Of a stretch of 51,858 nt of DNA, positions 15,964-24,929 are shown piece after piece. Each line of letters opens with the position of its first letter. Within the stretch, counting starts at the first letter, position 1. The DNA comes from an uncultured Bacteroidaceae bacterium (GTDB lineage Bacteria; Bacteroidota; Bacteroidia; Bacteroidales; Bacteroidaceae). Location of the stretch: positions 1-51,858 of the forward strand of contig CAKRRN010000015.1 in NCBI GenBank assembly GCA_934394435.1, read 5' to 3'. Made by a program: the position numbers and the translations under genes. Under the pieces are notes generated by a model. It saw only the letters and a list, made by a program, of their open reading frames with translations, searched no databases and had not been told where the DNA came from.

Positions 15964-16707
15964 CTAAACGTCAGAACTTTCTTGCCGAATTAGGCTGGGC
16001 TGATATTGCTTTATCTCCTTTTTTAAAGCCTTCTCTTGCCCTCCTACAGCATGATTGAGTAAGGCATGGAAGCGCGGTCCGTGATTCATCTCCACAAGGT
16101 GTGTCAGTTCATGATGCATGATGAAGTCGCGCAGATGCTGTGGCAGTACCATTAGATAGAGGCTCAGGTGAATGTCTCTCTTGCTGGAGCAACTTCCCCA
16201 GCGAGTCTTGGCACTGTTGACGGATGCTTTGTTGAATTTCAATTCTCTCTGCCGAGCCAGTTCCTCCAGACGCGGAAGAAGCACATACTTGGCCTTTTGT
16301 TTTAGAATACGCTCTAATACAGCAGTGAGCCACATCTGATTTTTAGTGGAATTCCAATCGAAGTCAGCTGGGTAATGAAAGATAATCCTATTCCCGTTTT
16401 TGGTTACGCATGGTGTGCCATCTTCTTGTTGAGAGAAGAAAGACGTACCTTCCACCTCGAATGTCGTGTGGGGCGAAAATAGAGTGTCTTTCTTCATATT
16501 CTTGTTCTTTTGCAGGAGATGAAATAGCTGCGAACGCATCTTTTCTATGGCTCTCCTTATTTCATCTTCTGAGCAGTATGACGGTGTGGTGCAGTGAAGA
16601 AAACCATCCCGGCAACGGAATATCAGTCTTCTGGCCCGCATATTCTCTTTTATATATATGTATCCAAGTTCCTTGTCAATTATAACCTGTTCCTCTGTTT
16701 TCTTCAT
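15964..16707 (-). CDS. YgjP-like (DUF45) zinc metallopeptidase
   Basis: This 247-residue protein has the zinc-binding HHELTHLVEMNHGPRFH segment near residue 205 (HExxH plus a downstream His), preceded by the family signature TRWGSCSSKRDIHL. DUF45/YgjP proteins resemble SprT and wss peptidases, and their targets are unknown. No signal peptide is seen, so it is cytoplasmic. The open frame extends upstream to 16890. The start at 16707 (MKKTEEQVIIDK) is preferred because a -7 element at 16775-16782 would otherwise lie inside the gene, and the extra 61 residues look unrelated to the family. It may be co-transcribed with the EEP gene. Confidence 0.85.
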   Translation of the reverse strand: MKKTEEQVIIDKELGYIYIKENMRARRLIFRCRDGFLHCTTPSYCSEDEIRRAIEKMRSQLFHLLQKNKNMKKDTLFSPHTTFEVEGTSFFSQQEDGTPCVTKNGNRIIFHYPADFDWNSTKNQMWLTAVLERILKQKAKYVLLPRLEELARQRELKFNKASVNSAKTRWGSCSSKRDIHLSLYLMVLPQHLRDFIMHHELTHLVEMNHGPRFHALLNHAVGGQEKALKKEIKQYQPSLIRQESSDV

Positions 16708-16774
16708 TTCTCTTGGTTTTTGGAGCTTTCGCTCTTTTTGTCTTTTCCTGCAGTTTTTTTTTATTACTTTGTTG

Positions 16775-16782
16775 CAAAGATA
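16775..16782 (-). promoter_or_regulatory. -7 element of the YgjP-like gene
   Basis: The minus strand reads TAtcTTTG. Transcription would start near 16770, leaving a purine-rich leader of about 60 bases. This supports the start at 16707. Confidence 0.6.
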
Positions 16783-16898
16783 GATAAAAGCATGTTCCTG
16801 AGGCACGGAATCTGTAGAATATGGATGCCAAACCCCTCTTTTTGCTTTTAACAGGTTCAATGATAGAGTAGATATGGGTAGAGTCGGCAAGATGACTC

Positions 16899-16929
16899 TT
16901 GCATATCTCGGGGGATAAACGTAACTTTG
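16899..16929 (+). promoter_or_regulatory. Promoter of the Gfo/Idh/MocA gene
   Basis: TTG at 16899-16901 and TAacTTTG at 16922-16929 are 20 bases apart. The predicted leader is about 35 bases before the ATG at 16969. Confidence 0.65.
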
Positions 16930-16968
16930 TAAGAAAACATGAATCCATTAACCGTATAATTATAAGAC

Positions 16969-17940
16969 ATGAAAACATTCAATATTGGCATTATCGGTGC
17001 TGGGCATATAGCCGAGAAAATGACTAAGACTTTGGCACAGGTGCCCAGCATGTGCGTGAAAGCTGTGGCATCTCGCTCGGCAGAGAAAGCGGCTTCCTTT
17101 GCTGCGTCATTAGGTATAGAACGATCTTATGGTAATTATGATGCTATACTGGAGGATAAAGAAATAGATCTTCTGTATATAGCTACGCCCCATTCCTGTC
17201 ATTATGAACCCACTCACAAGGCTTTGCTTGCAGGAAAGGCATGTCTGGTGGAGAAGGCTTTCACTATGAATGCGGAGGAGGCAGGGTCACTTGTCGCTCT
17301 TTCCCATGAACGTGGAGTGTACCTTGCCGAAGCGATGTGGATACGTTACATGCCTTTGTGTGCGAAGATATCCCAACTGCTTGAGAGTGGGGTGATAGGT
17401 GCGCCAAAGATGCTCACTGCCTCATTGTGTTATAAGATTGACCACAAGGAAAGGGTCATGAAGCCAGAGTTGGGGGGAGGGGCCTTGCTGGATTTGGGTG
17501 TATATCCGTTACATTTTACACGCATGTTCTTTGGTGGAGAGATTGAGCGTATAGTAAGTAACAGTTATGTGGGAGAAACGGGAGTCGACTTACAAGATTG
17601 CATATCTCTGTCTTATAGTCATGGGCGTATGGCTTCTTTGCAGTGTAGTGCTTTGTGTCGAACGGACCGTCAAGCTGTAATTAGTGGTGAGGACGGATAT
17701 ATCGTGATAGATAATGTGAATAATCCCACTCTGGTGGATGTATACAAGGGTTTCGATCACATAGCTTCCTATGAGCGTCCGCAGGGAGTGGTGACAGGGT
17801 ATGAATATCAAGTGTTGGAAGCCCAGCGTTGCATTGAGAAAGGACTTGTTGAATCGCCCATGATGCCTCATTCTGAAACTCTGGCTGTAATGGAAATGCT
17901 CGATACACTTCGTACTGACTGGGGAGTGCCTGTTCGGTAG
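16969..17940 (+). CDS. Gfo/Idh/MocA family NAD(P)-dependent oxidoreductase
   Basis: This 323-residue cytoplasmic enzyme starts with a Rossmann fold (NIGIIGAGHIAEKM, a GxGxxA-type loop). It shows YIATPHSCHYEP near residue 70, and LVEKAFTMN near residue 90 where most relatives have EKP, so the proline is Ala here. The C-terminal beta-sheet domain includes LGGGALLDLGVYPLHF near residue 167. Members oxidise or reduce sugars and cyclitols. Overall it resembles the dimeric dihydrodiol dehydrogenase-like subgroup, but the substrate is unknown. It has its own promoter and no metabolic neighbours, and more than 350 bp of gene-free DNA follows. Confidence 0.88.
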   Translation: MKTFNIGIIGAGHIAEKMTKTLAQVPSMCVKAVASRSAEKAASFAASLGIERSYGNYDAILEDKEIDLLYIATPHSCHYEPTHKALLAGKACLVEKAFTMNAEEAGSLVALSHERGVYLAEAMWIRYMPLCAKISQLLESGVIGAPKMLTASLCYKIDHKERVMKPELGGGALLDLGVYPLHFTRMFFGGEIERIVSNSYVGETGVDLQDCISLSYSHGRMASLQCSALCRTDRQAVISGEDGYIVIDNVNNPTLVDVYKGFDHIASYERPQGVVTGYEYQVLEAQRCIEKGLVESPMMPHSETLAVMEMLDTLRTDWGVPVR

Positions 17941-18294
17941 GCAAATTCTGGTCGGAAAAATCCGATGATTCGAAGGCTTATAAGGATTGGAAAGAGCTAT
18001 CCATCTGCCGAATAGGTGTCTTACTTTGGTCTGATGAGTGATTTGGGTTTTATGGACAAAAGTGTTAGGATACTCTTTTGTTTCCAACTTTGAAATATAC
18101 ATTTCGCGACGTGATATATATATTTCAAAGTTTGGTATATATATATCGCAATGTGAAACATTTAGGTTACGCCTAATCTGCAGACAAGCAAGTTGCCTTA
18201 TAGGCATGGGGATGCCAGTGTTTCGTATGCGAGGTTTCCCTTGGTCTATCGGGTGAGTTTTGATGAGTGATTTTGAATTGCTCATCATGAATAA
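17941..18294. other. Gene-free stretch after the oxidoreductase
   Basis: No convincing gene is seen. The stretch holds an imperfect inverted repeat near 18056-18080 (CAAAAG...CTTTTG), the 21-bp array listed separately, and an inverted repeat near 18261-18287 (GATGAG...CTCATC). Open frames on both strands here arise because a 21-bp period keeps frames open. Confidence 0.6.
18089..18151. repeat. Three-unit 21-bp tandem array
   Basis: Units start at 18089, 18110 and 18131. A fourth, much-degraded unit may follow to 18172. The shared core resembles GAAATATAYATTTC, close to a perfect dyad. Because the period is a multiple of three, it reads as a repeated heptapeptide (xxIYISx) in one frame. No start signals or codon bias indicate translation. 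Confidence 0.75.
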
Positions 18295-18348
18295 AAAAGA
18301 AGAGTCGTATCAAACTCAAATGTTGAGTAATGATACGACTCTTCTTTT
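18295..18348 (-). terminator. Long hairpin terminator of the ppiD gene, element copy 1
   Basis: An 18-bp perfect inverted repeat (AAAAGAAGAGTCGTATCA at 18295-18312, complement at 18331-18348) surrounds an 18-base loop that itself can pair (ACTCAA with TTGAGT). Leftward transcripts would end in a T-run, and it lies about 100 bp beyond the stop of the ppiD-like gene. It may also stop rightward reading. A homologous element occurs at 31843. Confidence 0.85.
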
Positions 18349-18448
18349 AGTTGGTTATAACCTATAGTGCCTATCAAAGGCCAACTTGTTATTTATGAAT
18401 GTCCCCCTATTCCCTTTATCAAGGTCAGTATAGATGGAAGTTTCTTTT

Positions 18449-20602
18449 TTAGAAGAACAGGTAGCGATGGTCCTTCACGTCTGCGTTCAGATAAAGTTCA
18501 TTGGTGAATGAACCTAATCCACGCATCATGTTCTGTGCAGCCTGTGTTTCTTCTGCTTTCTTGTCAAACTTGCCGTCTGTCTTTGTCTGATCCAATACTT
18601 GGAAAGCATATACGGCACCATTGCCTTTCACACCAGCTTTGAAATCGCCTTTCTTTGCTGCTGTTACGGAACCGCTTAGGGCAGGTTCACTACGTCCAAC
18701 CTTGGCAACGAATGCGCTGTTGTTGAAGTTGATGTGGCTGATGGTATCGGTTACCGCACCTGCAATCTTCTGCACGTCAGCTATAGACTTGGCTGCTTTC
18801 ATCTTCTCTTGCAACATGGCTGCCTTCTTGTCTTTCTGCACCTCTGTGGTAAGGAAGCTCTTCACTTGCTCGTCATCCCATGCGAGGTATCCTTTTTTGT
18901 GGATGCCAGAGAGTACAATCACCATCATGTGGTCATTGTCGCCACATTCGTAGAGGGGAGATACATCACCAGTCTTGGTGTCCTTGTTGAAGATCCATCT
19001 CAGAGCATCGCGTGTGCTGTGTACGTTTGCCACATAATGTTCTGCGCTACTCATGGCAGAAATGGTCTGTACGGAATAACCTGCCTTTGCTGCGTTAGCC
19101 TCAAGGTCTTCTGCCTTATTGTTGCCAGCTACGAAGCTGCTGAAATCATTGTATGCTTTTCCGTAGGTCTCCTTGCTGAAGTCTATCTTACGCTTGATGA
19201 CAGCCAAGTCGTATTTAGCGGTCATGGCTTTCTGGTCGGTTACCTGTACAATGACTACTCCTTGTCCGTCAAGCACAATCTTGTTGTATTGTCCTACGGG
19301 TGCTGTGGTCACCGTTTCGATGAACTTACGGTTGTTCTCGTCCATAGTCATGCCTTCATACTGTGCGCTTGTCAGCCATGTCTTTGTTCCAGGCTGGTTG
19401 TATTTCTTAGCAATGGAGTCGAAGTTTGTGCCAGCATTGAGAGCTTGCATGATGCTGTCTGCTGTTAGCTCTGCTGCTGCAATATCAGCTCCGGGAGCTG
19501 CAATCTGACGTATTTCCACAGAGTCGGGACGTGTCACTTTACTAATCAAGCGAATGATGTTCATAGTGTTGTCCTGAGTGTTGGTATAGGGACCTTTCTG
19601 TGTACCTACTGCCATTGAGTCCACTTCTGCTGCGATGTCGCGAGGCAGAGCCTTGGTGCTGATGGGCAACTGGCTATATGCCACGGTGCTGGCAGCTTCG
19701 CGTACAGTCTTGGCCGGGTCTGCACCAGCAGCCAGTGATTCTGCGTAGCCATTCATTTCCTTGTTCAGCGCTTCCACGTCAGCCTTGCTGGGTGTTACAG
19801 CCACATCGATATATTTGATGTCGCGTGTTTCCTGTGTGGTGCGGAACAATTCCTTCATCTCGGCATATTTGGCTTTCAACTCGTTGTCTGTCACCTTCAC
19901 TTCATCGTCCTTGATGCTTGAGTAGGGCAGTGCAGCCATTAGGATTGTGCTTTCGTTCACACGTCCTTCGAAATTGTCTTTTGCTGCGATGGGGTTGCTC
20001 TTGATAGTTCCAGCCAGCAGAGCTTGATATTTTTGTGCCAGTGTTTGCTGACGGATGGTCTTTTCGATAAACTTCCAGTAGTTGTACATCTGTGTGTACT
20101 GCTCCTTCACGTCATTGCCAACTTCTGTGTTGCTCATCACTTCGTCATACTGACTCAAGAATTGCTTCAGTTGGTTTGCGTCAAAAGTTCCTTGCTGTGT
20201 GCGGAAAGGTGTTTGTGCCAGCATCATGTTGCGTCCGCTGTTGATGATGCTCTGCATTTCCGCATCGGTCACAGTCAGACCGAGTTTTTCACATTCATGC
20301 TCGATGAGCTTGTTGCTTACGTAGGTCTGCCAAACTTGGTCGCGCAGCATGGATGTCTGTTCATCGTTGAGAGACGAGATGCCGTTGGTAAACTTCATTA
20401 CGTCTGTGTACTCCTCAACCATGTTGTTGAATTCCTGCTGGCTGATGTGGTCTCCGTAGACTTCGCCAATTCGCTGTCGGCTTTCGCTCTGTGTATATCC
20501 CAGAGAGCGAACAAACTCTTCAGCGATGAAGGCAAACAGGGCAAGTCCTACTACGATAACGAGGATTTTTCCCTTGTTTCTGATTTTTTGTAATGTTGCC
20601 AT
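18449..20602 (-). CDS. ppiD: PpiD/SurA-like membrane-anchored peptidyl-prolyl isomerase
   Basis: This 717-residue protein has a short basic start, one membrane helix (residues 13-32, KILVIVVGLALFAFIAEEF) and a large periplasmic part. Residues 40-200 form a SurA-N-type chaperone region. A parvulin-like segment lies near residues 365-460 (EIRQIAAPGAD to VIVQVTDQ), and a second degenerate repeat may follow. PpiD proteins help newly exported outer-membrane proteins fold as they leave the Sec translocon. The gene is last in a leftward envelope cluster, 119 bp after the CNNM gene, with its own -7 element. secA lies about 7 kb away on the other strand. Confidence 0.88.
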   Translation of the reverse strand: MATLQKIRNKGKILVIVVGLALFAFIAEEFVRSLGYTQSESRQRIGEVYGDHISQQEFNNMVEEYTDVMKFTNGISSLNDEQTSMLRDQVWQTYVSNKLIEHECEKLGLTVTDAEMQSIINSGRNMMLAQTPFRTQQGTFDANQLKQFLSQYDEVMSNTEVGNDVKEQYTQMYNYWKFIEKTIRQQTLAQKYQALLAGTIKSNPIAAKDNFEGRVNESTILMAALPYSSIKDDEVKVTDNELKAKYAEMKELFRTTQETRDIKYIDVAVTPSKADVEALNKEMNGYAESLAAGADPAKTVREAASTVAYSQLPISTKALPRDIAAEVDSMAVGTQKGPYTNTQDNTMNIIRLISKVTRPDSVEIRQIAAPGADIAAAELTADSIMQALNAGTNFDSIAKKYNQPGTKTWLTSAQYEGMTMDENNRKFIETVTTAPVGQYNKIVLDGQGVVIVQVTDQKAMTAKYDLAVIKRKIDFSKETYGKAYNDFSSFVAGNNKAEDLEANAAKAGYSVQTISAMSSAEHYVANVHSTRDALRWIFNKDTKTGDVSPLYECGDNDHMMVIVLSGIHKKGYLAWDDEQVKSFLTTEVQKDKKAAMLQEKMKAAKSIADVQKIAGAVTDTISHINFNNSAFVAKVGRSEPALSGSVTAAKKGDFKAGVKGNGAVYAFQVLDQTKTDGKFDKKAEETQAAQNMMRGLGSFTNELYLNADVKDHRYLFF

Positions 20603-20646
20603 TTTTATATTTTGTTATTGTTTTGTTTTTGCTTACAACAAGCACA

Positions 20647-20654
20647 CAAAGGTA
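20647..20654 (-). promoter_or_regulatory. -7 element of the ppiD-like gene
   Basis: The minus strand reads TAccTTTG, predicting a leader of about 40 bases. This suggests separate control from the upstream envelope genes. No -33 box is obvious. Confidence 0.5.
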
Positions 20655-20721
20655 TGAATTTTTTGCTTATTTACCTATTGTGAGGCATGAAAAGTGGTGT
20701 GCGGATATATGAATGTGTCTG

Positions 20722-22023
20722 CTATTCCAGTACTTTTAGTTTTACGAGTTCAATCTTGGTGGTAGACTTTTGCATGATTTTGAATTCCCAGTGCCCAAAC
20801 CTTACCACTTCATTCAATTTCGGGAAACTTTGGTATTCATTAAGAATGAGTCCTCCCACGGTCTGATATTCGTCACTTTCTGGCAGGTCAAGCCCCAGTG
20901 TCTCATTGGCTTTCTGTATTTCCAGTCTGCCTGAGAGCATGTATTCGCCTCCACCCAGGTCTTTGGCTACGTAGGAGACATTGTCGTGCTCGTCTTCTAT
21001 GTCTCCGAAGATTTCCTCCACCAGGTCTTCTAAGGTGACAATTCCGCTTGTTCCACCGAATTCGTCCACTACAACGGCTATCGAACGCTTTTGGTTGATA
21101 AACGTACTGAGTAGTTTTTGAGCATTCATCGTCTCTGGCACGACAGGAACGTCCTTCACACAATTGCGCCAGTCTTCCCCCGGTGATAGTCTGAACATTT
21201 CAGAGCTATGTATGAAGCCGATAATGTTGTCGATGTCTTCTTTATAGACGATGATTTTAGAGTGCCCACTTTCTACAAATGTGTTGAGCAGGTCGGTGGT
21301 GCTTGTCTGTTCGTCTACAGCATTGATTTCTGTGCGTGGTATGGTGCAGTCTCTTACCTTTACGCTACTGAAGTCCAATGCGTTTTGGAATATTTTTACT
21401 TCATCGTCAATTTCGCCTTCGCTGTCAGCTCTTTCTATGTTGCTTTGTATCAGATAGTCGAGGTCAGCCTTTTTGAATGTCTTTTCATTGGTGTCTTTGC
21501 TGGTTTTCTGTCCCAGCAGTCTGAGGGTTACCTTGCTGAGCGAACTGGTGAACTTACTGACGGGCCATAGTATGATGTAAATGATATAGGCAGGAAAGGC
21601 GCAAACCGTGAGCATACGGTTTGGATTGATGCGGAAGAGCGTCTTGGGCAGGAATTCGCCAGTTACGATGGTGATAAGTGTTCCTAATAGAGTCTGCACG
21701 AGCAGACAGAATGCCTCGTTGGGGCATTCTCCATAGGGGTGATGTATGCCCAATGGAGTCAGTATCATGTTGTTGACTAACTGTGCCATAAGGATTCCGT
21801 ATACCACCAGCGCGATGTTGTTGCCTATGAGAATGGTAGATATGAAATCGCTTGAATGGTTGTAGAAGGTGTCTATCAGATGGCTTGTGAATCCCTGTCG
21901 CTCTCTGTCCATTTCGAATCTCAGCTTGTTGCTGGATAAGAAGGCTATCTCCGTACCCGAGAAGAATGCGGAGAAAAACAGTACGATGAGTATTTCTATA
22001 ATGAGTTGTGTGTCTGTGGTCAT
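20722..22023 (-). CDS. CNNM/CorC-HlyC family membrane protein
   Basis: This 433-residue inner-membrane protein has an N-terminal DUF21 domain with about four membrane segments (residues 5-160, with FFSGTEIAFLSSNK at the start). A CBS pair follows (about residues 210-335), then a C-terminal CorC/HlyC domain (from about 345) that ends with a strand-rich lobe. Such proteins are linked to magnesium or cobalt efflux and are often misnamed hemolysins. The gliding protein GldE belongs to the same family, but nothing else here suggests gliding. The gene starts 16 bp after lptC and is co-transcribed with it. Confidence 0.88.
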   Translation of the reverse strand: MTTDTQLIIEILIVLFFSAFFSGTEIAFLSSNKLRFEMDRERQGFTSHLIDTFYNHSSDFISTILIGNNIALVVYGILMAQLVNNMILTPLGIHHPYGECPNEAFCLLVQTLLGTLITIVTGEFLPKTLFRINPNRMLTVCAFPAYIIYIILWPVSKFTSSLSKVTLRLLGQKTSKDTNEKTFKKADLDYLIQSNIERADSEGEIDDEVKIFQNALDFSSVKVRDCTIPRTEINAVDEQTSTTDLLNTFVESGHSKIIVYKEDIDNIIGFIHSSEMFRLSPGEDWRNCVKDVPVVPETMNAQKLLSTFINQKRSIAVVVDEFGGTSGIVTLEDLVEEIFGDIEDEHDNVSYVAKDLGGGEYMLSGRLEIQKANETLGLDLPESDEYQTVGGLILNEYQSFPKLNEVVRFGHWEFKIMQKSTTKIELVKLKVLE

Positions 22024-22039
22024 CTTCTTGCTCTTGTGA

Positions 22040-22765
22040 CTATCTCTTGCCTGGCGCAGGTGGGAATCTCATTCCTTCTGTCCCCTTCCTGTCTCGGTTA
22101 TGTTCTTGTAATGTCGGCTTTTTGGGTGCTTCTTTCTTGGTTGTCTGTACTGTGTCTGTTTTTGCAGCCGCGCTGTCTGGTGTTTGGGGGGTCTGGGTAT
22201 CTTCTACGGGGAACGCACCTGCAGAGTTGCTGACACTATAGCGAGTCATCTGTTCGTTGCTACGGAATTCGGTACCTTCCAGTTCTCTTTCGGGGGTGGT
22301 GATACGCATGAACTGATGGTTCCACATCTCGTGTGTGGTCATATCCCAAAAGAGCTCTTCTGTTCTGAACATCTCGTTCTTCATGTTGCGTATCATCACT
22401 CGTCCGCGCAGTTCCCATGTACGCTGTTCGTGTAGATATGCAGTGTCAGCCTGTACGAAGAGGTCGATATGGAAATGCTCATCGAATCTCTCCATAAAGA
22501 GTCCTTTCATGAATTTCCATGTAGCAGGGTGTCCGGCAGTGTTGTAGATGTCCCATTCCTCTGCCACCATACGGTATCGCATGACCCCAGAGTCGGATAT
22601 CAAGGTGTTGATACCTGTGGAGTGCATCATGGGCAACGAATCTGCCTCGTTGATGGCATCAGCCATATGCTCGGTCTCTCTGCTGCATGAAAACGAGAGC
22701 ATGGTTGCCAATGCCATGCTACTCCACAGAGGCAAGCTACGTGAAGCGTTTCTACGTCGTGCCAT
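22040..22765 (-). CDS. lptC: LPS export protein LptC-like lipoprotein
   Basis: This 241-residue protein begins with a signal sequence whose lipobox ends at Cys27 (SFSC), so the Bacteroidales form appears lipid-anchored rather than membrane-spanning. A beta-jellyroll LptC region follows (about residues 55-185), with repeated strand patterns such as YRMVAEEWDIY and RGRVMIRNMKNE. LptC passes lipopolysaccharide from LptB2FG to LptA across the periplasm. The last 45 residues are Thr/Pro/Lys-rich and probably disordered. The gene sits 9 bp after the barrel-protein gene and 16 bp before the CNNM gene. The family call rests on layout and context, because sequence conservation is low. Confidence 0.78.
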   Translation of the reverse strand: MARRRNASRSLPLWSSMALATMLSFSCSRETEHMADAINEADSLPMMHSTGINTLISDSGVMRYRMVAEEWDIYNTAGHPATWKFMKGLFMERFDEHFHIDLFVQADTAYLHEQRTWELRGRVMIRNMKNEMFRTEELFWDMTTHEMWNHQFMRITTPERELEGTEFRSNEQMTRYSVSNSAGAFPVEDTQTPQTPDSAAAKTDTVQTTKKEAPKKPTLQEHNRDRKGTEGMRFPPAPGKR

Positions 22766-22774
22766 CCGTATGGA

Positions 22775-24088
22775 TTATTGAATCTTAAACTTCATGAACC
22801 AGTTCTCGTTGAATGTGAGACCTATGTTGACCATGAAGTAGTTTTCTGTAATCAAACTGACACTGCTGGGCTTACGGTGTAGCCATTGGAAGTTTAGGTT
22901 TACAACAGAGCGGTTGTTGATAATGGGCAGTCCGAGACCAGCGGAAAGTGTCATTTCGCTTGGACCGTCTTGTCCGTTTACACGTAGATACGGGGTAGAG
23001 TAGTTGCCACCCATGCGGTATTGAACTCGTTTCAGATAGTTCTTGGCAGAGGGGTCGGGTGTGTATTGTACGCCTGCTGCAAAACGTGAACGGTTTTTGT
23101 AGTCGCCTGTTGTTCCTGAGTAGATTAGCTCGCCAGGTTTGCTCGTGGCATGGGGTGTGCGACATTCGTCCCAACCTTCGAATTTGTAGTCTACAGCCAC
23201 TTGCAGAGTGTTTTTGTGTTGCCATGCAAGACCTCCTCCATATGTGTATGGTAGATCAAAGGGCGATTTGGCTGTCACCTCCGTGCTGTCTCCCACACTC
23301 GTGTACCGCGTCAGTGTGGCGTCTGATTTTATCTTGTGTCCCAATCCCACGGTTGCGCCTACGGTAAGCCAGTCGTTGGCTGTCAAACGTATCGGATATT
23401 GCACACCGAAGTCCAGTTTGTAGGTCTTCAGGTTGGCCTCGTGTACGGAGTTTAGTTTGCTGTAGGCAGTGCTACTACTCTCTCCTTCGTAAAAGGTCTG
23501 TGCCATTGAGTGTGAGATGGTTCCCCACATGAAGCTGGCGTTCATACCGATTGACAGATGTCCTATCGGATTCCATCCCAGACCTATGTAGGTCTGGTGT
23601 AGTCCACCATCTCCCACGTATGTACTTGTCGTCTTGATAGGTAGTGTGGTGGTCTGGTCGTTTGTTACATTACGTTCTCTGTAAAAATTGTATCCGATGG
23701 TGCTGTATGGCACAAATCCAAACGACATTCCCAGTCCTTTTCTCAGACGCAATCCTGCATTGACATAGTCCAGGCTACAGTTGTTTACGTTCACACTGCT
23801 TCCTCCACTCTTCATGTGTCCTGCAGAGAGACTCATTCCTGCGTCCAATATGAAGCTGAGGGAGTCGATACTTGCGTACGATGCGGGGTTCAGCATATTT
23901 ACCCTGTTGCCTTGGTGTAAGGCAATTCCTACTCCTCCCATGCCACGGTTGAATCCTTGTGACTGGTCAGCCAGAGTCCCCAGTCCGAAGCGAGAGTATG
24001 AAGAGTTACTTCCGTTGGTCTGTGCGTTTGCCGTAACTGTCATTATGGCCAGCAGTAGTGTAACTGTTGTACGACTATTTCTTGTCAT
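22775..24088 (-). CDS. Outer-membrane beta-barrel protein of unknown function
   Basis: This 437-residue protein has a signal peptide (to about residue 22, ending TANAQ). The start of the mature protein (YSRFGLGTL...GFNRGMGGVGIALH..NMLNPASYASIDSLSF) is typical of FadL-like or PorV-like barrels of Bacteroidetes. The rest alternates short polar turns with aromatic strands and ends in a strand suited to BAM recognition. Cargo is unknown. Its first 14 bp overlap the end of coaX, and lptC follows after 9 bp, so it belongs to the leftward envelope operon. That suggests a role tied to outer-membrane assembly, but this is inference. Confidence 0.75.
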   Translation of the reverse strand: MTRNSRTTVTLLLAIMTVTANAQTNGSNSSYSRFGLGTLADQSQGFNRGMGGVGIALHQGNRVNMLNPASYASIDSLSFILDAGMSLSAGHMKSGGSSVNVNNCSLDYVNAGLRLRKGLGMSFGFVPYSTIGYNFYRERNVTNDQTTTLPIKTTSTYVGDGGLHQTYIGLGWNPIGHLSIGMNASFMWGTISHSMAQTFYEGESSSTAYSKLNSVHEANLKTYKLDFGVQYPIRLTANDWLTVGATVGLGHKIKSDATLTRYTSVGDSTEVTAKSPFDLPYTYGGGLAWQHKNTLQVAVDYKFEGWDECRTPHATSKPGELIYSGTTGDYKNRSRFAAGVQYTPDPSAKNYLKRVQYRMGGNYSTPYLRVNGQDGPSEMTLSAGLGLPIINNRSVVNLNFQWLHRKPSSVSLITENYFMVNIGLTFNENWFMKFKIQ

Positions 24089-24806
24089 GGTTGTAGTCTA
24101 GAATCTTGTTTAGTCCTCTTGGAACTATGTATTTGTCTGTGAACGTGATGCTTTTGATACTTTCGTCGAAGTTTATCTGATCTCCTCCTGTCAAGAATAC
24201 CTGTAGGCTTGGATATTTGGCACGCAGGGATTTGATGTAACCCTCTATTTCGTATTTCATGCCTCTCAATACACCTGCCCGTATGGCTGTCTCTGTGTCG
24301 TATCCCATGCCAGGTACTTCACCGTCAGCATCAACGAGAGGCAGACTGGCAGTGAACTCATGCAGGGCATGCAGACGCATCTGCATGCCAGGCGCGATGT
24401 TTCCACCCCAATAGTTCCCCTGCTTGTCCACCATTTCGTAAGTGATGCAGGTACCTGCATCAATGATGAGCAGGTTCTCGTCTGGTTTCAATTCTCGCGC
24501 TCCCACCACCGCTGCCAATCTGTCCGAACCCAATGTTTTGGGAGTTCGGTAGTGGTTGGTTATAGGCACGGGCGTATCTGTCGTGAACCTCATAACTGGG
24601 AAGTTCAGGGTATCCAGCGCATTTTGGGCCTCAGGTGTGAGCCCTGTTACGGTGCCCACAATACCCTGTGTGAAGTGGTACTTCTGGGCAAAATCCTTCA
24701 GTCCTTCCAGTGTTTTGCCAGATGTTTTTATCTGTTCTATAGGCTCGTCTCCCTTGAATGCCACCAGTTTGGCTGCAGAGTTACCTATGTCTACAATCAG
24801 TTTCAT
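24075..24806 (-). CDS. coaX: Type III pantothenate kinase
   Basis: This 243-residue cytoplasmic kinase phosphorylates pantothenate in the first step of coenzyme A synthesis. The ASKHA-fold phosphate loop DIGNSAAKLV is at the start, TLGSDRLAAVVGA lies near residue 92, the catalytic-base region IDAGTCITYE near residue 115, and FLTGGDQ near residue 205. Length is typical. The ATG is only five bases downstream of a -7 element (24812-24819), so the transcript may lack a leader. It heads the leftward operon and overlaps the barrel-protein gene by 14 bp. Confidence 0.95.
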   Translation of the reverse strand: MKLIVDIGNSAAKLVAFKGDEPIEQIKTSGKTLEGLKDFAQKYHFTQGIVGTVTGLTPEAQNALDTLNFPVMRFTTDTPVPITNHYRTPKTLGSDRLAAVVGARELKPDENLLIIDAGTCITYEMVDKQGNYWGGNIAPGMQMRLHALHEFTASLPLVDADGEVPGMGYDTETAIRAGVLRGMKYEIEGYIKSLRAKYPSLQVFLTGGDQINFDESIKSITFTDKYIVPRGLNKILDYNHDKK

Positions 24807-24811
24807 TGTTG

Positions 24812-24819
24812 CAAAGATA
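24812..24819 (-). promoter_or_regulatory. -7 element of coaX
   Basis: The minus strand reads TAtcTTTG, with its last base at 24812 and the start codon at 24806. The predicted start point is at or within two bases of the ATG. Confidence 0.6.
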
Positions 24820-24929
24820 TGACTTTTCGCTCGAACAAACCGCTGGCTCTTGCAAATATTGTATTCTGCAGGGGCAAAACATACGTGTCATTGTTCTGTA
24901 TGGGTGTTTTTCCTTTCTGTATATTGTCT

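Noticed and set aside
17590..18288. Leftward 232-codon open frame over the oxidoreductase tail and the 21-bp array
   Set aside because: It is antisense to a clear gene, and the repeat period of seven codons keeps the frame open. No family features are visible.
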